Positions 1 through 7,102 of a DNA stretch of 27,270 bases are shown here, piece by piece. The first letter of the stretch is position 1; each line of letters starts with the position of its first letter. The notes below the pieces were generated by a model. It saw only the letters and a list, made by a program, of their open reading frames with translations, was not told the DNA's origin and made no database searches. Made by a program: the position numbers and the translations under genes. The DNA is from Alistipes sp. (GTDB lineage Bacteria > Bacteroidota > Bacteroidia > Bacteroidales > Rikenellaceae). The stretch is from the NCBI GenBank assembly GCA_022511355.1, contig JAFLRS010000006.1, forward strand, positions 1 through 27,270, written 5' to 3'.

Positions 1-25
1 CAAAAGAAAATTTCCACGTTTTCAT
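1..25 (-). CDS. Possible start of a gene running off the left edge
   Basis: An ATG at 25-23 on the minus strand opens a frame reading MKTWKFSF before the window ends. It lies about 50 nt downstream of a near-ideal Bacteroidota promoter (76-107), and the Lys start followed by hydrophobic residues could be the beginning of a signal peptide. Only eight codons are visible, so both the start and the existence of the gene are inferred from the promoter position. Nothing can be said about function. Confidence 0.3.
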
Positions 26-55
26 TCGAGGACAGCGAAAACACTTTCCGTATGT

Positions 56-73
56 ATGTCGGCAGACCGACAT
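56..73 (-). other. Hairpin at the start of the left-edge transcript
   Basis: ATGTCGG (56-62) and CCGACAT (67-73) form a perfect 7-bp stem with the 4-nt loop CAGA. It sits immediately downstream of the -7 box at 76-83, so it would be at the very 5' end of the transcript leaving the window. Such 5' stems can protect mRNA. That role is inference. Confidence 0.5.
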
Positions 74-75
74 CG

Positions 76-107
76 CAAATGTAGGAATTTATTTTCTGAC
101 AAACAAA
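76..107 (-). promoter_or_regulatory. Bacteroidota-type promoter firing off the left edge
   Basis: On the minus strand TTTG (107-104) is followed after exactly 20 nt by TACATTTG (83-76). This matches the -33 TTTG and -7 TAnnTTTG consensus of the primary Bacteroidota sigma factor at the preferred spacing. The expected transcription start is near 69, upstream of the possible ATG at 25. Confidence 0.75.
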
Positions 108-158
108 CTCCCGGCGGATACTGCAACTCGGCGGATCAACAAGTTACGCCAACAGAAC

Positions 159-199
159 AAAAAAAAGAAAAGGACCGATGTTTTACCATCAGTCCCTTT
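159..199 (-). terminator. Intrinsic terminator of tRNA-Leu
   Basis: On the minus strand a 13-bp stem (arms 199-187 and 180-168, two G-T wobbles, 6-nt loop) is followed by CTTTTTTTT. It begins 3 nt after the tRNA 3' end, so it ends the tRNA-Leu transcript, and probably any readthrough from maf, before the promoter at 76-107. Confidence 0.85.
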
Positions 200-202
200 C
201 AG

Positions 203-283
203 TGCCCAGGATAGGAGTCGAACCTACACGTCTCTCAACACTCGCACCTGAAACGAGCGCGTCTACCATTTCGCCACCTGGGC
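203..283 (-). tRNA. tRNA-Leu (anticodon CAG)
   Basis: The minus strand folds as a class-II tRNA. The acceptor stem is GCCCAGG/CCTGGGC with A as discriminator, followed by T8-G9. The D-arm carries TGGTAGAC, and the anticodon stem-loop is CTCGT-TTCAGGT-GCGAG with CAG in the loop. A variable arm follows, then a T-arm with GGTTCGACTCC. The anticodon and long variable arm identify leucine (CUG codons). CCA is not encoded; it would be added after transcription. It has its own -7 box at 299-306 and terminator at 159-199. Confidence 0.95.
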
Positions 284-298
284 ATAGCGTTCGGTGTG

Positions 299-327
299 CA
301 AAGATACAAAAAAATTCGTATTTCCAA
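299..327 (-). promoter_or_regulatory. Promoter of tRNA-Leu
   Basis: On the minus strand TATCTTTG (306-299) is a perfect TAnnTTTG -7 box, 15 nt from the tRNA 5' end. The best -33 candidate is TTG (327-325) with an 18-nt spacer, slightly short of the usual 19-21. It lies in the gap between maf and the tRNA. Confidence 0.6.
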
Positions 328-344
328 TTTTTAACAGCAAAAAA

Positions 345-968
345 TCACTCCTCTCCGCATTTTTTATCATCCGCACAACCCACGACAAAACTCTCCAACT
401 CCGTGTAAACACGCTGCACCGGCAAACCCATAACATTATAAAACGAACCCTCAAGACGTTCCGCCGCCGTATATCCTATCCACTCCTGTATGCCGTAAGC
501 TCCCGCCTTGTCATATGGTCGGAAATTATCGACATAATACTCCAACTCCTCGTCGGTCAGCTCCCGGAACGTCACCGAACTGCGAACATCGAATGTCCGT
601 TTCCGACTCCGCGTGCGCAGCGTAACTCCCGTAATCACCGTATGAGTCCGACCCGACAATCTGCGCAACATACACAACGCTTCATCCCTGCCCGCAGGCT
701 TGCCCAACACCAAACCGTCGATGGTCACCACCGTATCGGCCGTAATCAGAATGTCATTCTCCCCCAGCAAACGCGGATATCCGAAACTCTTCAACTCCGA
801 AAGATAACCGGCCACACTCTCGGCCGGCAACCCCTCGGGATAACGCTCCTCGCATTCGTACTTGTCGGCCGTCACGAACTCTATACCCGCATCGGTCAGC
901 AACTGACGGCGGCGAGGCGAATTGGAAGCCAAAATAATCCGCTTGCCGGCAATCTTATCCTTAAGCAT
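345..968 (-). CDS. maf: Maf/YhdE-family nucleotide pyrophosphatase
   Basis: Maf proteins are house-cleaning pyrophosphatases that hydrolyse dTTP, UTP and modified nucleotides to monophosphates in the cytoplasm. The 207-residue product shows the family signature SNSPRR near residues 15-20, then TADTVV and GKP, the segment YDKAGAYGIQ, and the C-terminal GSFYNVMGLPV, giving full length. The YhdE-type (dTTP/UTP) subfamily is favoured by the DKAGAYGIQ motif. The frame is open further upstream. I chose ATG at 968 because GGAG lies 8 nt before it and it clears the end of the FAH gene (982); ATG at 974 is the alternative. It is last in the minus-strand run. In many Bacteroidota kdsC sits beside maf, but here it does not. 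Confidence 0.9.
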   Translation of the reverse strand: MLKDKIAGKRIILASNSPRRRQLLTDAGIEFVTADKYECEERYPEGLPAESVAGYLSELKSFGYPRLLGENDILITADTVVTIDGLVLGKPAGRDEALCMLRRLSGRTHTVITGVTLRTRSRKRTFDVRSSVTFRELTDEELEYYVDNFRPYDKAGAYGIQEWIGYTAAERLEGSFYNVMGLPVQRVYTELESFVVGCADDKKCGEE

Positions 969-981
969 AACCATATCTCCG

Positions 982-1602
982 TTATCTGATATCGAAATCG
1001 AGCAGCACGCGACCCTCAAGCACCGCCTTGAGATTATTGCCCCTAACGACAGGTCCCACACCCTGCGGCGTCCCCGTAAATATAAGGTCGCCCGTGCGCA
1101 AAGTCATGAACTTCGAAACGTACTCTATTATCTCATCCACGCCGAAAAGCATATCGGCCGTCGAACCGCACTGCCGCACCTCGCCGTCCACACTCAGTTC
1201 GAAATGCAAATCGCGCACGTCGCCCAACTCCGAAAGCGGCACGAACTGCGGCGAAACAGCCGCCGAACGGTCGAAACCCTTCGCCGCCGTCCACGGCAGA
1301 CCTTCGGCAATCGCCCGCCTCTGCAAGTCGCGCGCCGTGAAGTCGATGCCCAAACCCACTTCGTTGTAGTAACGGCGGGCGAATCTGCGGTCGATGCACT
1401 TCCCCAAACGGTCGATGCGAACCACCAATTCGCATTCGTAATCGACACGCGACGAGAAATTGGGTATATAGAAAGGGTCGTTGTTGCGCAAAAGAGCCGT
1501 ATCGGGCTTCAGAAAAAAGACCGGTTCCGAAAGCCGACTCACATCGTTCCCCAACTCCGCCGTATGCAGAGCATAATTGCGTCCTATGCAGATAATTTTC
1601 AT
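982..1602 (-). CDS. Fumarylacetoacetate hydrolase (FAH) family protein
   Basis: A compact 206-residue FAH-fold enzyme of the FAHD1/YcgM type. These are metal-dependent hydrolases or decarboxylases acting on acylpyruvates, oxaloacetate or related diketo acids. Visible features are the N-terminal GRNYALHTAELGN, PVFFLKPDTAL, the metal-binding ExE (E56, E58) followed by D87, AKGFDRSAAVSP, and the C-terminal TGDLIFTGTPQGVGPV loop. Length fits single-domain members. Its ATG overlaps the lpxB stop by 4 nt (ATGA), so translation is probably coupled to lpxB. The exact substrate cannot be read from sequence, and the link to lipid A synthesis is probably only shared transcription. Confidence 0.85.
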   Translation of the reverse strand: MKIICIGRNYALHTAELGNDVSRLSEPVFFLKPDTALLRNNDPFYIPNFSSRVDYECELVVRIDRLGKCIDRRFARRYYNEVGLGIDFTARDLQRRAIAEGLPWTAAKGFDRSAAVSPQFVPLSELGDVRDLHFELSVDGEVRQCGSTADMLFGVDEIIEYVSKFMTLRTGDLIFTGTPQGVGPVVRGNNLKAVLEGRVLLDFDIR

Positions 1603-2738
1603 CTCTTCAGATTATTTTCAAGCTCTCCGACCATGCAGGCGGCGAATCGGTCGGCGGCACCAGCCTCACCCATCATCGCGCGCAACTCTTCGAAGTCGGC
1701 AAGCATCTTTTCGCGTTTGGCTCCCCCCTCGAGCAGCGAACGGAGTTCCGATTCGGCGGCATCGACATCGAATCGCGCCGTCACCGTCTCGCTCACGCAC
1801 TCGCGGCCCAGATTGATATTCACCAACGACACATAGGGTATCTTAAGCACTATCGGCCGGAGTTTTTCATAGAGCCACGGCACCTTGAAAACCACCATCT
1901 CGGGCACGCCCAGAAGAGCCGTCTCCAAAGTCGCGGTGCCCGACGTAACCACAGCAGCCTCGGCCGCATTAAGCAGTTCGTATGTCGAATCGACGACCAA
2001 CGCCGCATCGGTGCCCTCGAGAATCTCCCCGTAGAGCGAAGCATCGAGCCACGATACACCCGCCACCACGAACCGACGGTCGGGGAAACGACGCGACAGA
2101 GCCGCCATATCGGGCAGATTGTCGCGCACCTCCGCTTTCCGGCTGCCGGCCAAAAGCGCCACTATCGGCTTGTCGCCCAAAGCGTTACGCCCGCGGAACT
2201 CCGACGCCGAAGGCATACTCCCCGCCCTTTGCGCAATGGCATCGGTGAGCGGATTGCCGCAAAAAACAGGTTCTATCCCCTTGCTGCGGAAATATGCCGT
2301 CTCGAACGGAAAAATGGTATAAAGACGGTCCACATATTTGCGTATGGCCTTCACACGACGCTCCTTCCACGCCCACACTTTGGGAGCTATGTAATAGAAT
2401 ACGCGGAATCCGCGTCTGTGCGCGAATTCGGCTATGCGCATATTGAATCCCGGGTAGTCGATAAGAATCACCGCATCGGGATTGTAAGCCTCGATGTCGC
2501 GGCGGCACTCCCCCACCTGACGCAGAATGGTACGCAGATTGCGCAGCACCTGCACGAGCCCGAAAAACGACGTGTCGCGATAGTGGCGGACCAAATTTCC
2601 GGCACCGCCCGCTTCGGCCATCCTGTCGCCGCCCCAAAATCGAAATTCGGCTGCGGGGTCGGCCTTTTTCAACCCCAGCATCAGATTGGCCCCGTGCAAA
2701 TCGCCCGAAGGCTCGCCCGCAATCAGATAGTACCTCAT
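1599..2738 (-). CDS. lpxB: Lipid-A-disaccharide synthase
   Basis: LpxB is the GT19 glycosyltransferase that joins UDP-2,3-diacylglucosamine to lipid X, giving tetraacyl disaccharide 1-phosphate on the inner face of the inner membrane. The 379-residue protein has the N-terminal GEPSGDLHGA motif (8-17), FWGGDRM, PKVWAWKERR, FPFE, GNPLTD, LLAGSRKAEV and TSGTATLETALLGVPEMVVFK near the C-terminus, all family hallmarks. The length matches E. coli LpxB (382). It lies 6 nt after trmD and overlaps the FAH gene by 4 nt. With kdsD/A/B elsewhere in the window it shows an LPS or lipooligosaccharide outer membrane. Confidence 0.96.
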   Translation of the reverse strand: MRYYLIAGEPSGDLHGANLMLGLKKADPAAEFRFWGGDRMAEAGGAGNLVRHYRDTSFFGLVQVLRNLRTILRQVGECRRDIEAYNPDAVILIDYPGFNMRIAEFAHRRGFRVFYYIAPKVWAWKERRVKAIRKYVDRLYTIFPFETAYFRSKGIEPVFCGNPLTDAIAQRAGSMPSASEFRGRNALGDKPIVALLAGSRKAEVRDNLPDMAALSRRFPDRRFVVAGVSWLDASLYGEILEGTDAALVVDSTYELLNAAEAAVVTSGTATLETALLGVPEMVVFKVPWLYEKLRPIVLKIPYVSLVNINLGRECVSETVTARFDVDAAESELRSLLEGGAKREKMLADFEELRAMMGEAGAADRFAACMVGELENNLKR

Positions 2739-2744
2739 AACCCT

Positions 2745-3434
2745 CTACTCTTTATCCATCGACTCTATCAAATCGGGACGCAGACGCTCCGTGCGCTCCC
2801 ATGCCTGAGCCTCTTTCCACTTCTCAATCTCGGCGAAGTTGCCCGACAACAACACCTCGGGGACCTTCCAGCCGCGAAAATCGGCCGGACGCGTATAGAC
2901 CGGCGGAGCAAGCAGATTGTCCTGAAAACAGTCGGTCAGAGCCGACTCCTCGTCGCCTATCGCTCCCGGAATCAGACGCACCACCGAATCGGCAATTATG
3001 GCGGCAGCCAGCTCGCCGCCCGTCAGCACATAGTCGCCTATCGAAATCTCGCGCGTAACCAGATGCTCGCGTATGCGGTAGTCGATGCCCTTGTAATGGC
3101 CGCAGAGAATGATTATGTTCCCGAGCGTCGAGAGTCGGTTGGCCTCGTGCTGGTCGTAGCGTATGCCGTCGGGCGAAGTGAATATGATTTCGTCGTAACG
3201 ACGCTCCGATTGCAGTTTCTCCACAAGTTCGAAAACCGGTTCGCACTTCATGACCATGCCCGCCTCGCCCCCGAAAGGATAATCGTCGGTGGTATGGCGT
3301 TTGTCGTGAGCGTAATCGTGGAGGTTGTGAACCACGATTTCGACCATGCCCTTCTCCTGCGCACGTTTGAGTATCGACTCGCCCAAAGGCGAAACCAGCA
3401 GGTCGGGAACCGAAGATATGATGTCAATTCTCAT
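2745..3434 (-). CDS. trmD: tRNA (guanine37-N1)-methyltransferase
   Basis: TrmD is a SPOUT-class trefoil-knot enzyme that uses SAM to make m1G37 next to the anticodon of tRNAs reading CUN, CCN and CGG, preventing +1 frameshifting. The 229-residue protein opens with MRIDIISSVPDLL, has FGGEAGMVMKCEPV, LCGHYKGIDYRIRE, and the SAM-binding knot SIGDYVLTGGELAA, then LIPGAIGDEESALTD and YTRPADFRGWKVPEVLLSG, all diagnostic. In E. coli it is in rpsP-rimM-trmD-rplS. Here rplS is about 11 kb away on the other strand, so that operon is broken. The flanking hydrolase gene ends 4 nt upstream. Confidence 0.96.
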   Translation of the reverse strand: MRIDIISSVPDLLVSPLGESILKRAQEKGMVEIVVHNLHDYAHDKRHTTDDYPFGGEAGMVMKCEPVFELVEKLQSERRYDEIIFTSPDGIRYDQHEANRLSTLGNIIILCGHYKGIDYRIREHLVTREISIGDYVLTGGELAAAIIADSVVRLIPGAIGDEESALTDCFQDNLLAPPVYTRPADFRGWKVPEVLLSGNFAEIEKWKEAQAWERTERLRPDLIESMDKE

Positions 3435-3438
3435 CGGA

Positions 3439-4107
3439 CTATCTGTAATTTACCTCGTCGTTGAGTACCTCGACGATAAAGGGATTGTAGAGACTTTCAT
3501 GACCTATGGTGGTCTCCTCGCCGTGACCCGGCAGCACCCGAACCTCATCGCCCAAAGGCATAATCTTCTCGAGTATCGAACGCATAATCCACGAATAATC
3601 GCCGCCTGCGAGGTCGGTGCGGCCTATGCTCTCGCGGAAAAGAGTGTCGCCGGAGAGCAGAGTCCCCGAATCGGGTTCGAACAGCGCCACATGACCCGGA
3701 GTATGACCCGGAACGGGTATCACCCGAAGGGTCGTATTCCCGAACGTGAACGAATCCGAGGCATCGAGGTCGATGTCGATTTTCGAGGGAGTCTCGCCCG
3801 TCTCCACTCCGTACATTCGTGCCGTCTGCGATGCGGCCGCAAGCAGAAATGCATCCTTCGACGACATTGCGAACGGAACTCCGTATGTCGCGCACACATA
3901 ACTCGCGCCGGCAAGATGGTCGAAATGACCGTGCGTATTGACGGCCGCGACCGGTTTGAGGCCCTGCGCCTCGATGAAATCGGAGAGTGCGCGGTCTTCG
4001 CGGGCCGAAAGATTGCCCGCATCGACCGTCACGCATTCCGACGTGTCGTCCCAAAGGATATAGGTATTCTCCTGCAGCGGATTGAATACGAATCTGTGTA
4101 TCTTCAT
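3439..4107 (-). CDS. Metallo-beta-lactamase-fold hydrolase (glyoxalase II-like)
   Basis: A 222-residue dizinc hydrolase of the YcbL/glyoxalase-II-like group, cytoplasmic (no signal peptide). The metal ligands are visible: THGHFDH (H59, H61, D63, H64), H135 in PGHTPGH, D154 in SGDTLF, and the last His in PGHGEETTIGHE. The GRTDLAGGDY segment is typical of YcbL-type proteins. It lacks the C-terminal substrate-binding domain of classical GloB, so the substrate (S-lactoylglutathione or another thioester) is uncertain. It starts 15 nt after the SIMPL gene and ends 4 nt before trmD, so it is part of the same transcription unit. Confidence 0.88.
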   Translation of the reverse strand: MKIHRFVFNPLQENTYILWDDTSECVTVDAGNLSAREDRALSDFIEAQGLKPVAAVNTHGHFDHLAGASYVCATYGVPFAMSSKDAFLLAAASQTARMYGVETGETPSKIDIDLDASDSFTFGNTTLRVIPVPGHTPGHVALFEPDSGTLLSGDTLFRESIGRTDLAGGDYSWIMRSILEKIMPLGDEVRVLPGHGEETTIGHESLYNPFIVEVLNDEVNYR

Positions 4108-4122
4108 ATATTTAACTCAATA

Positions 4123-4848
4123 TCAGCGTATGGTTTCGCCCTCGGGGCCCAGCAGCACGAAACGGGCATTGACATTGCCCGTCACCTTTATGGGTTTGAA
4201 CTCGGGGGCATCCTCATCTTCGAGCATGAAGTCGGCATCGGCATTGGCGGCCTTCACGGCACGCAGATTATAGGTCATGACCGCCTCCTCGGCGACATCG
4301 CGCGAATAGTCGTTGATGCGGATGCAGGCTCCGATGCCCTGACCCACAGCCTCGGCCAGCATGGTGGCCTTTTCGCGGGCGTTCTTCATCGCCTCGATGC
4401 GGACTTCGTTGCGAACCTCGTTCATCTTCGAACAGGAGACGCTTCGTATGGTCACGCTCGAGATGCCCAGCTCGCCCAACGCCGAATAGACCCGCTGCAC
4501 ATCGGCCGACGAAGTAAGCTTCAGGCGGTACTGAACCGTCAGCAGCGTATTCTTCTTTTTGAAATATTCGCCCGACATATCGGCCATCGTCAGCTGTCGG
4601 TCGGTATCGACACCCAGCGAACGAAGCGACTTCAACATATCGCGCTGCTGATTCTCGACCGAAATCCTGCCCTTCGAATCCTTCTCGGCAATGACAATCG
4701 TCAGATAGAATGTATCGGGAGTGACATTGCGTTCGGCATAACCCGTGACATCGGCATAGCACGGAAACTTCTCGTCGGACTGCGCCGCTGCGGGCAAACA
4801 GGCCGCAAAAATCGATACGGCGGCCATCATCAAAACAATCTTTTTCAT
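4123..4848 (-). CDS. Exported SIMPL-domain (DUF541) protein
   Basis: A 241-residue exported protein. Residues 1-22 (MKKIVLMMAAVSIFAACLPAAAQ) form a signal peptide; the Cys at 17 is not followed by a convincing lipobox, so cleavage after AAAQ-type residues is more likely than lipidation. The body matches the SIMPL family: VTGYAERNVTPDTFYLTIVI, KSLRSLGVDTDRQLTMADMSGEY, and a central helix EVRNEVRIEAMKNAREKATMLAEAVGQGIG. SIMPL proteins are periplasmic or surface oligomers of poorly known function (the name comes from an interleukin-1-receptor-kinase partner). It precedes the hydrolase by 15 nt. A 59-nt gap to rlmD upstream could hold a promoter, but I see no clean one. Confidence 0.85.
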   Translation of the reverse strand: MKKIVLMMAAVSIFAACLPAAAQSDEKFPCYADVTGYAERNVTPDTFYLTIVIAEKDSKGRISVENQQRDMLKSLRSLGVDTDRQLTMADMSGEYFKKKNTLLTVQYRLKLTSSADVQRVYSALGELGISSVTIRSVSCSKMNEVRNEVRIEAMKNAREKATMLAEAVGQGIGACIRINDYSRDVAEEAVMTYNLRAVKAANADADFMLEDEDAPEFKPIKVTGNVNARFVLLGPEGETIR

Positions 4849-4907
4849 AAAGCGTGAATTTTAAGTTTGCACATATATCTGCAATTATAACGCCCCGCAG
4901 CGGGCAA

Positions 4908-6320
4908 TTATTGTCTTTTCACCAATTTAACCACATTCTCGACATGATGCGTGTGGGGGAACATATCCACGGGCTGAACCGCCGCCACCTCGTACTGCGA
5001 ATCGAACAACGCCAAATCGCGGGCCTGAGTGGCCGGATTGCAGCTTACGTAGACGATGCGTTCGGGAGCGGCACGCATTATCACCCCTATGACCGGTTCA
5101 TCGACTCCGGCACGCGGCGGGTCGAGAATTATCACGTCGGGGCGGCCGTTACGCTCGATAAATGCGGCGTCGAGTACATTTTTCATATCGCCGGCATAGA
5201 ACGACGTATTGTCGATGCCGTTCAGCGCCGAATTGATTTTCGCATCCTCGATAGCCTCGGGAACATACTCGATGCCCACCACCTTGCGGCATCGGCGGGC
5301 ACAGAAGTTGGCGATGGTACCCGTACCGGTATAGAGGTCGTAAAGAGTATCTTCGGGTCTGAGTCCGGCAAATTCGCGCGCCACCTTGTAGAGTTCGTAT
5401 GCCTGTTCGGAGTTGGTCTGATAGAACGACTTCGGACCCACCTTGAACCGCAGACCCTCCATGCTCTCGACGATATGGTCCTTGCCCGCAAAGAGTACGG
5501 GAGTCTGGTCGGTGAGCGAATCGTTCCACTTGGTATTGACCACATAAAACAGCGAAGTAATCTGCGGAAAACGCTCCTGCAAATGAGTCATCAGAGCCTC
5601 GATGCGCTTGCGGTCATCCTCGTTGAACACCACGATTACCATAATCTCGCCCGTCGAAGCCGTGCGTATAACTATTTCGCGCATAAGCCCCGTATGCTCG
5701 CGGGCGTTGTGGAACGAATAGCCGTTCCCGATGCAGAAACGCTTCACCTCGTCGCGAATGGAGTTCGACGGGTCGGGCTGAAGCATACAGCAGTCGATGT
5801 CGAGAATCTTGTCGAACATATTGGGGATATGGAATCCCAGTGCCGGACGCTGTTCGATGTCGCCGCCCGCGGCTATCTCCTCGTATGTGAGCCAGCGTCG
5901 GTCGGCAAACGTGAACTCCAGCTTGTTGCGGTAGAACCGCGTCTTCGCCGACCCGAGGCAGGGCAATATTTCGGGCAGAGCCACCTTGCCTATGCGCGAA
6001 AGCTGGTCGCGAACCTGTTCGGTCTTGAAGCGCAGCTGCTCCTCATAAGGCAGATTCTGCCATTTGCAGCCTCCGCACACCCCGAAGTGGGGACAGAAAG
6101 GCTCGGCACGCAGCGGCGAACGTCGCACGAATTCGGTGACAGCACCCTCCATGAATCTGCGGCGGCGATTGCGTATCTGAACATTCACCACGTCGCCCGG
6201 AACAGTCATGGGTACGAATACCACTATATCGTTCCAACGCCCCATAGCCTTGCCTTCGGCCGCCAGCGTCGTTATTTCAAGCCCCTCTATAAAGGGCAAA
6301 GCAGCTTTTTTTCTCGCCAT
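4908..6320 (-). CDS. rlmD: 23S rRNA (uracil-C5)-methyltransferase, RlmD type
   Basis: A 470-residue TrmA/RumA-family enzyme that makes m5U in 23S rRNA (U1939 in RlmD; some homologues also modify U747). In order: an N-terminal TRAM RNA-binding domain (about 8-65), the iron-sulfur ligands C76-x5-C82-x2-C85 with the fourth at C177 or C178, the SAM-binding motif YDLYTGTGTIANF, ILDPPRAGV, and the nucleophile C427 in VSCNPATQARDLALF. Start: the frame is open to 6581, but that extension overlaps comF and is not family-like. ATG 6320 gives the natural MARKK start, 17 nt downstream of a perfect -7 box. RlmD versus RlmCD specificity cannot be decided from sequence. Confidence 0.92.
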   Translation of the reverse strand: MARKKAALPFIEGLEITTLAAEGKAMGRWNDIVVFVPMTVPGDVVNVQIRNRRRRFMEGAVTEFVRRSPLRAEPFCPHFGVCGGCKWQNLPYEEQLRFKTEQVRDQLSRIGKVALPEILPCLGSAKTRFYRNKLEFTFADRRWLTYEEIAAGGDIEQRPALGFHIPNMFDKILDIDCCMLQPDPSNSIRDEVKRFCIGNGYSFHNAREHTGLMREIVIRTASTGEIMVIVVFNEDDRKRIEALMTHLQERFPQITSLFYVVNTKWNDSLTDQTPVLFAGKDHIVESMEGLRFKVGPKSFYQTNSEQAYELYKVAREFAGLRPEDTLYDLYTGTGTIANFCARRCRKVVGIEYVPEAIEDAKINSALNGIDNTSFYAGDMKNVLDAAFIERNGRPDVIILDPPRAGVDEPVIGVIMRAAPERIVYVSCNPATQARDLALFDSQYEVAAVQPVDMFPHTHHVENVVKLVKRQ

Positions 6321-6336
6321 TTCAGCAGATTTTCCA

Positions 6337-6344
6337 CAAAAATA
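6337..6344 (-). promoter_or_regulatory. Candidate -7 box upstream of rlmD
   Basis: TATTTTTG on the minus strand is a perfect TAnnTTTG match in the 56-nt gap between comF and rlmD. No TTTG stands at the usual 19-21 nt upstream, so the promoter may be weak or need another factor. It is the only sign of a separate start within the run between 10254 and 4108. Confidence 0.4.
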
Positions 6345-6376
6345 CGAATAGTTTTTCAATTGGCCCTCATCGGCGG

Positions 6377-7102
6377 TCACAATATATCGACCAGCTTGCG
6401 GGCTACGGCGAAGGTCGCCACGCTTATCTTCACATTCTCGATGCCCGTGCTGCGCAGAATGGTGTCGGCACACGATACGACCGTCGCTCCCGTGGTGAAC
6501 ACGTCGTCCACCAACAGAATATGACGGCCGCGCAGAGCATCGGGATTGCGGACCTCGAATATGCCGTCCACATTGTTCCATCGCTGCATGGCCGAATTGA
6601 GCGTCTGACTCGGATTGTTCACCTTGCGGCGCACGCTGCGGAAATCGGCCTCCGCACCCAGAACCGAAGCCACACCGGCAGCTATATACTCCGATTGATT
6701 GTATCCGCGGGAGATGCGCTTGCGCCAGTGCAGCGGAACGGGTATCACCTTATCGACATCGGCGAACAGTTCGCTTTCGTCGAGAGCCTCGCCCAGCCAC
6801 TCGCCCGCCAAACGCGCCATATACCACTTGTCCTCATACTTGAAGTGATGAATTATGCGGCGCCAGCGTCCTCCGTCGTTGTACCACAGCAGAGCCGCAG
6901 CACGATATACAGGCAGAAAAGCCTCGAGACGTTCGACCATCGGATTCCATGCATCGCGGCAGAATCCGGTCACCGGAGCGTGTTCCCGACAGTCGCGGCA
7001 TACCAGCGTCTCGTCATAGTCGAGAGCCACGTGGCAGACGGGACACAGACGCGGAACCATCAGATTGACCAGTGCGGAGGCATAGCTCTTAAATATCGAC
7101 AT
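6377..7102 (-). CDS. comF: ComF family phosphoribosyltransferase-like protein
   Basis: A 241-residue ComF/GntX-family protein. The N-terminus has a zinc-binding pair of CxxC motifs (C20/C23 and C35/C38). The C-terminal half is a type-I phosphoribosyltransferase fold with IPVPLHWRKRISRGYNQSE and the PRPP-binding loop ILLVDDVFTTGAT (about 195-207). ComF supports DNA uptake in naturally competent bacteria, where it works with the helicase ComFA and with PriA. Its presence alone does not show competence. The start overlaps the priA stop by 14 nt, so the two are transcribed and probably translated together, which fits the known PriA-ComF connection. Confidence 0.9.
   Translation of the reverse strand: MSIFKSYASALVNLMVPRLCPVCHVALDYDETLVCRDCREHAPVTGFCRDAWNPMVERLEAFLPVYRAAALLWYNDGGRWRRIIHHFKYEDKWYMARLAGEWLGEALDESELFADVDKVIPVPLHWRKRISRGYNQSEYIAAGVASVLGAEADFRSVRRKVNNPSQTLNSAMQRWNNVDGIFEVRNPDALRGRHILLVDDVFTTGATVVSCADTILRSTGIENVKISVATFAVARKLVDIL

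Noticed and set aside
4870..4915. Possible promoter and GCCCCGCAGCGGGC inverted repeat between rlmD and the SIMPL gene
   Set aside because: The best -7 candidate (TATATGTG) has a mismatch and no -33 at the right distance, and the stem is only about four base pairs without a T-run.
6321..6581. N-terminal extension of rlmD by 87 codons
   Set aside because: The extension overlaps the end of comF, has low-complexity sequence, and the family starts at the TRAM domain just after ATG 6320.
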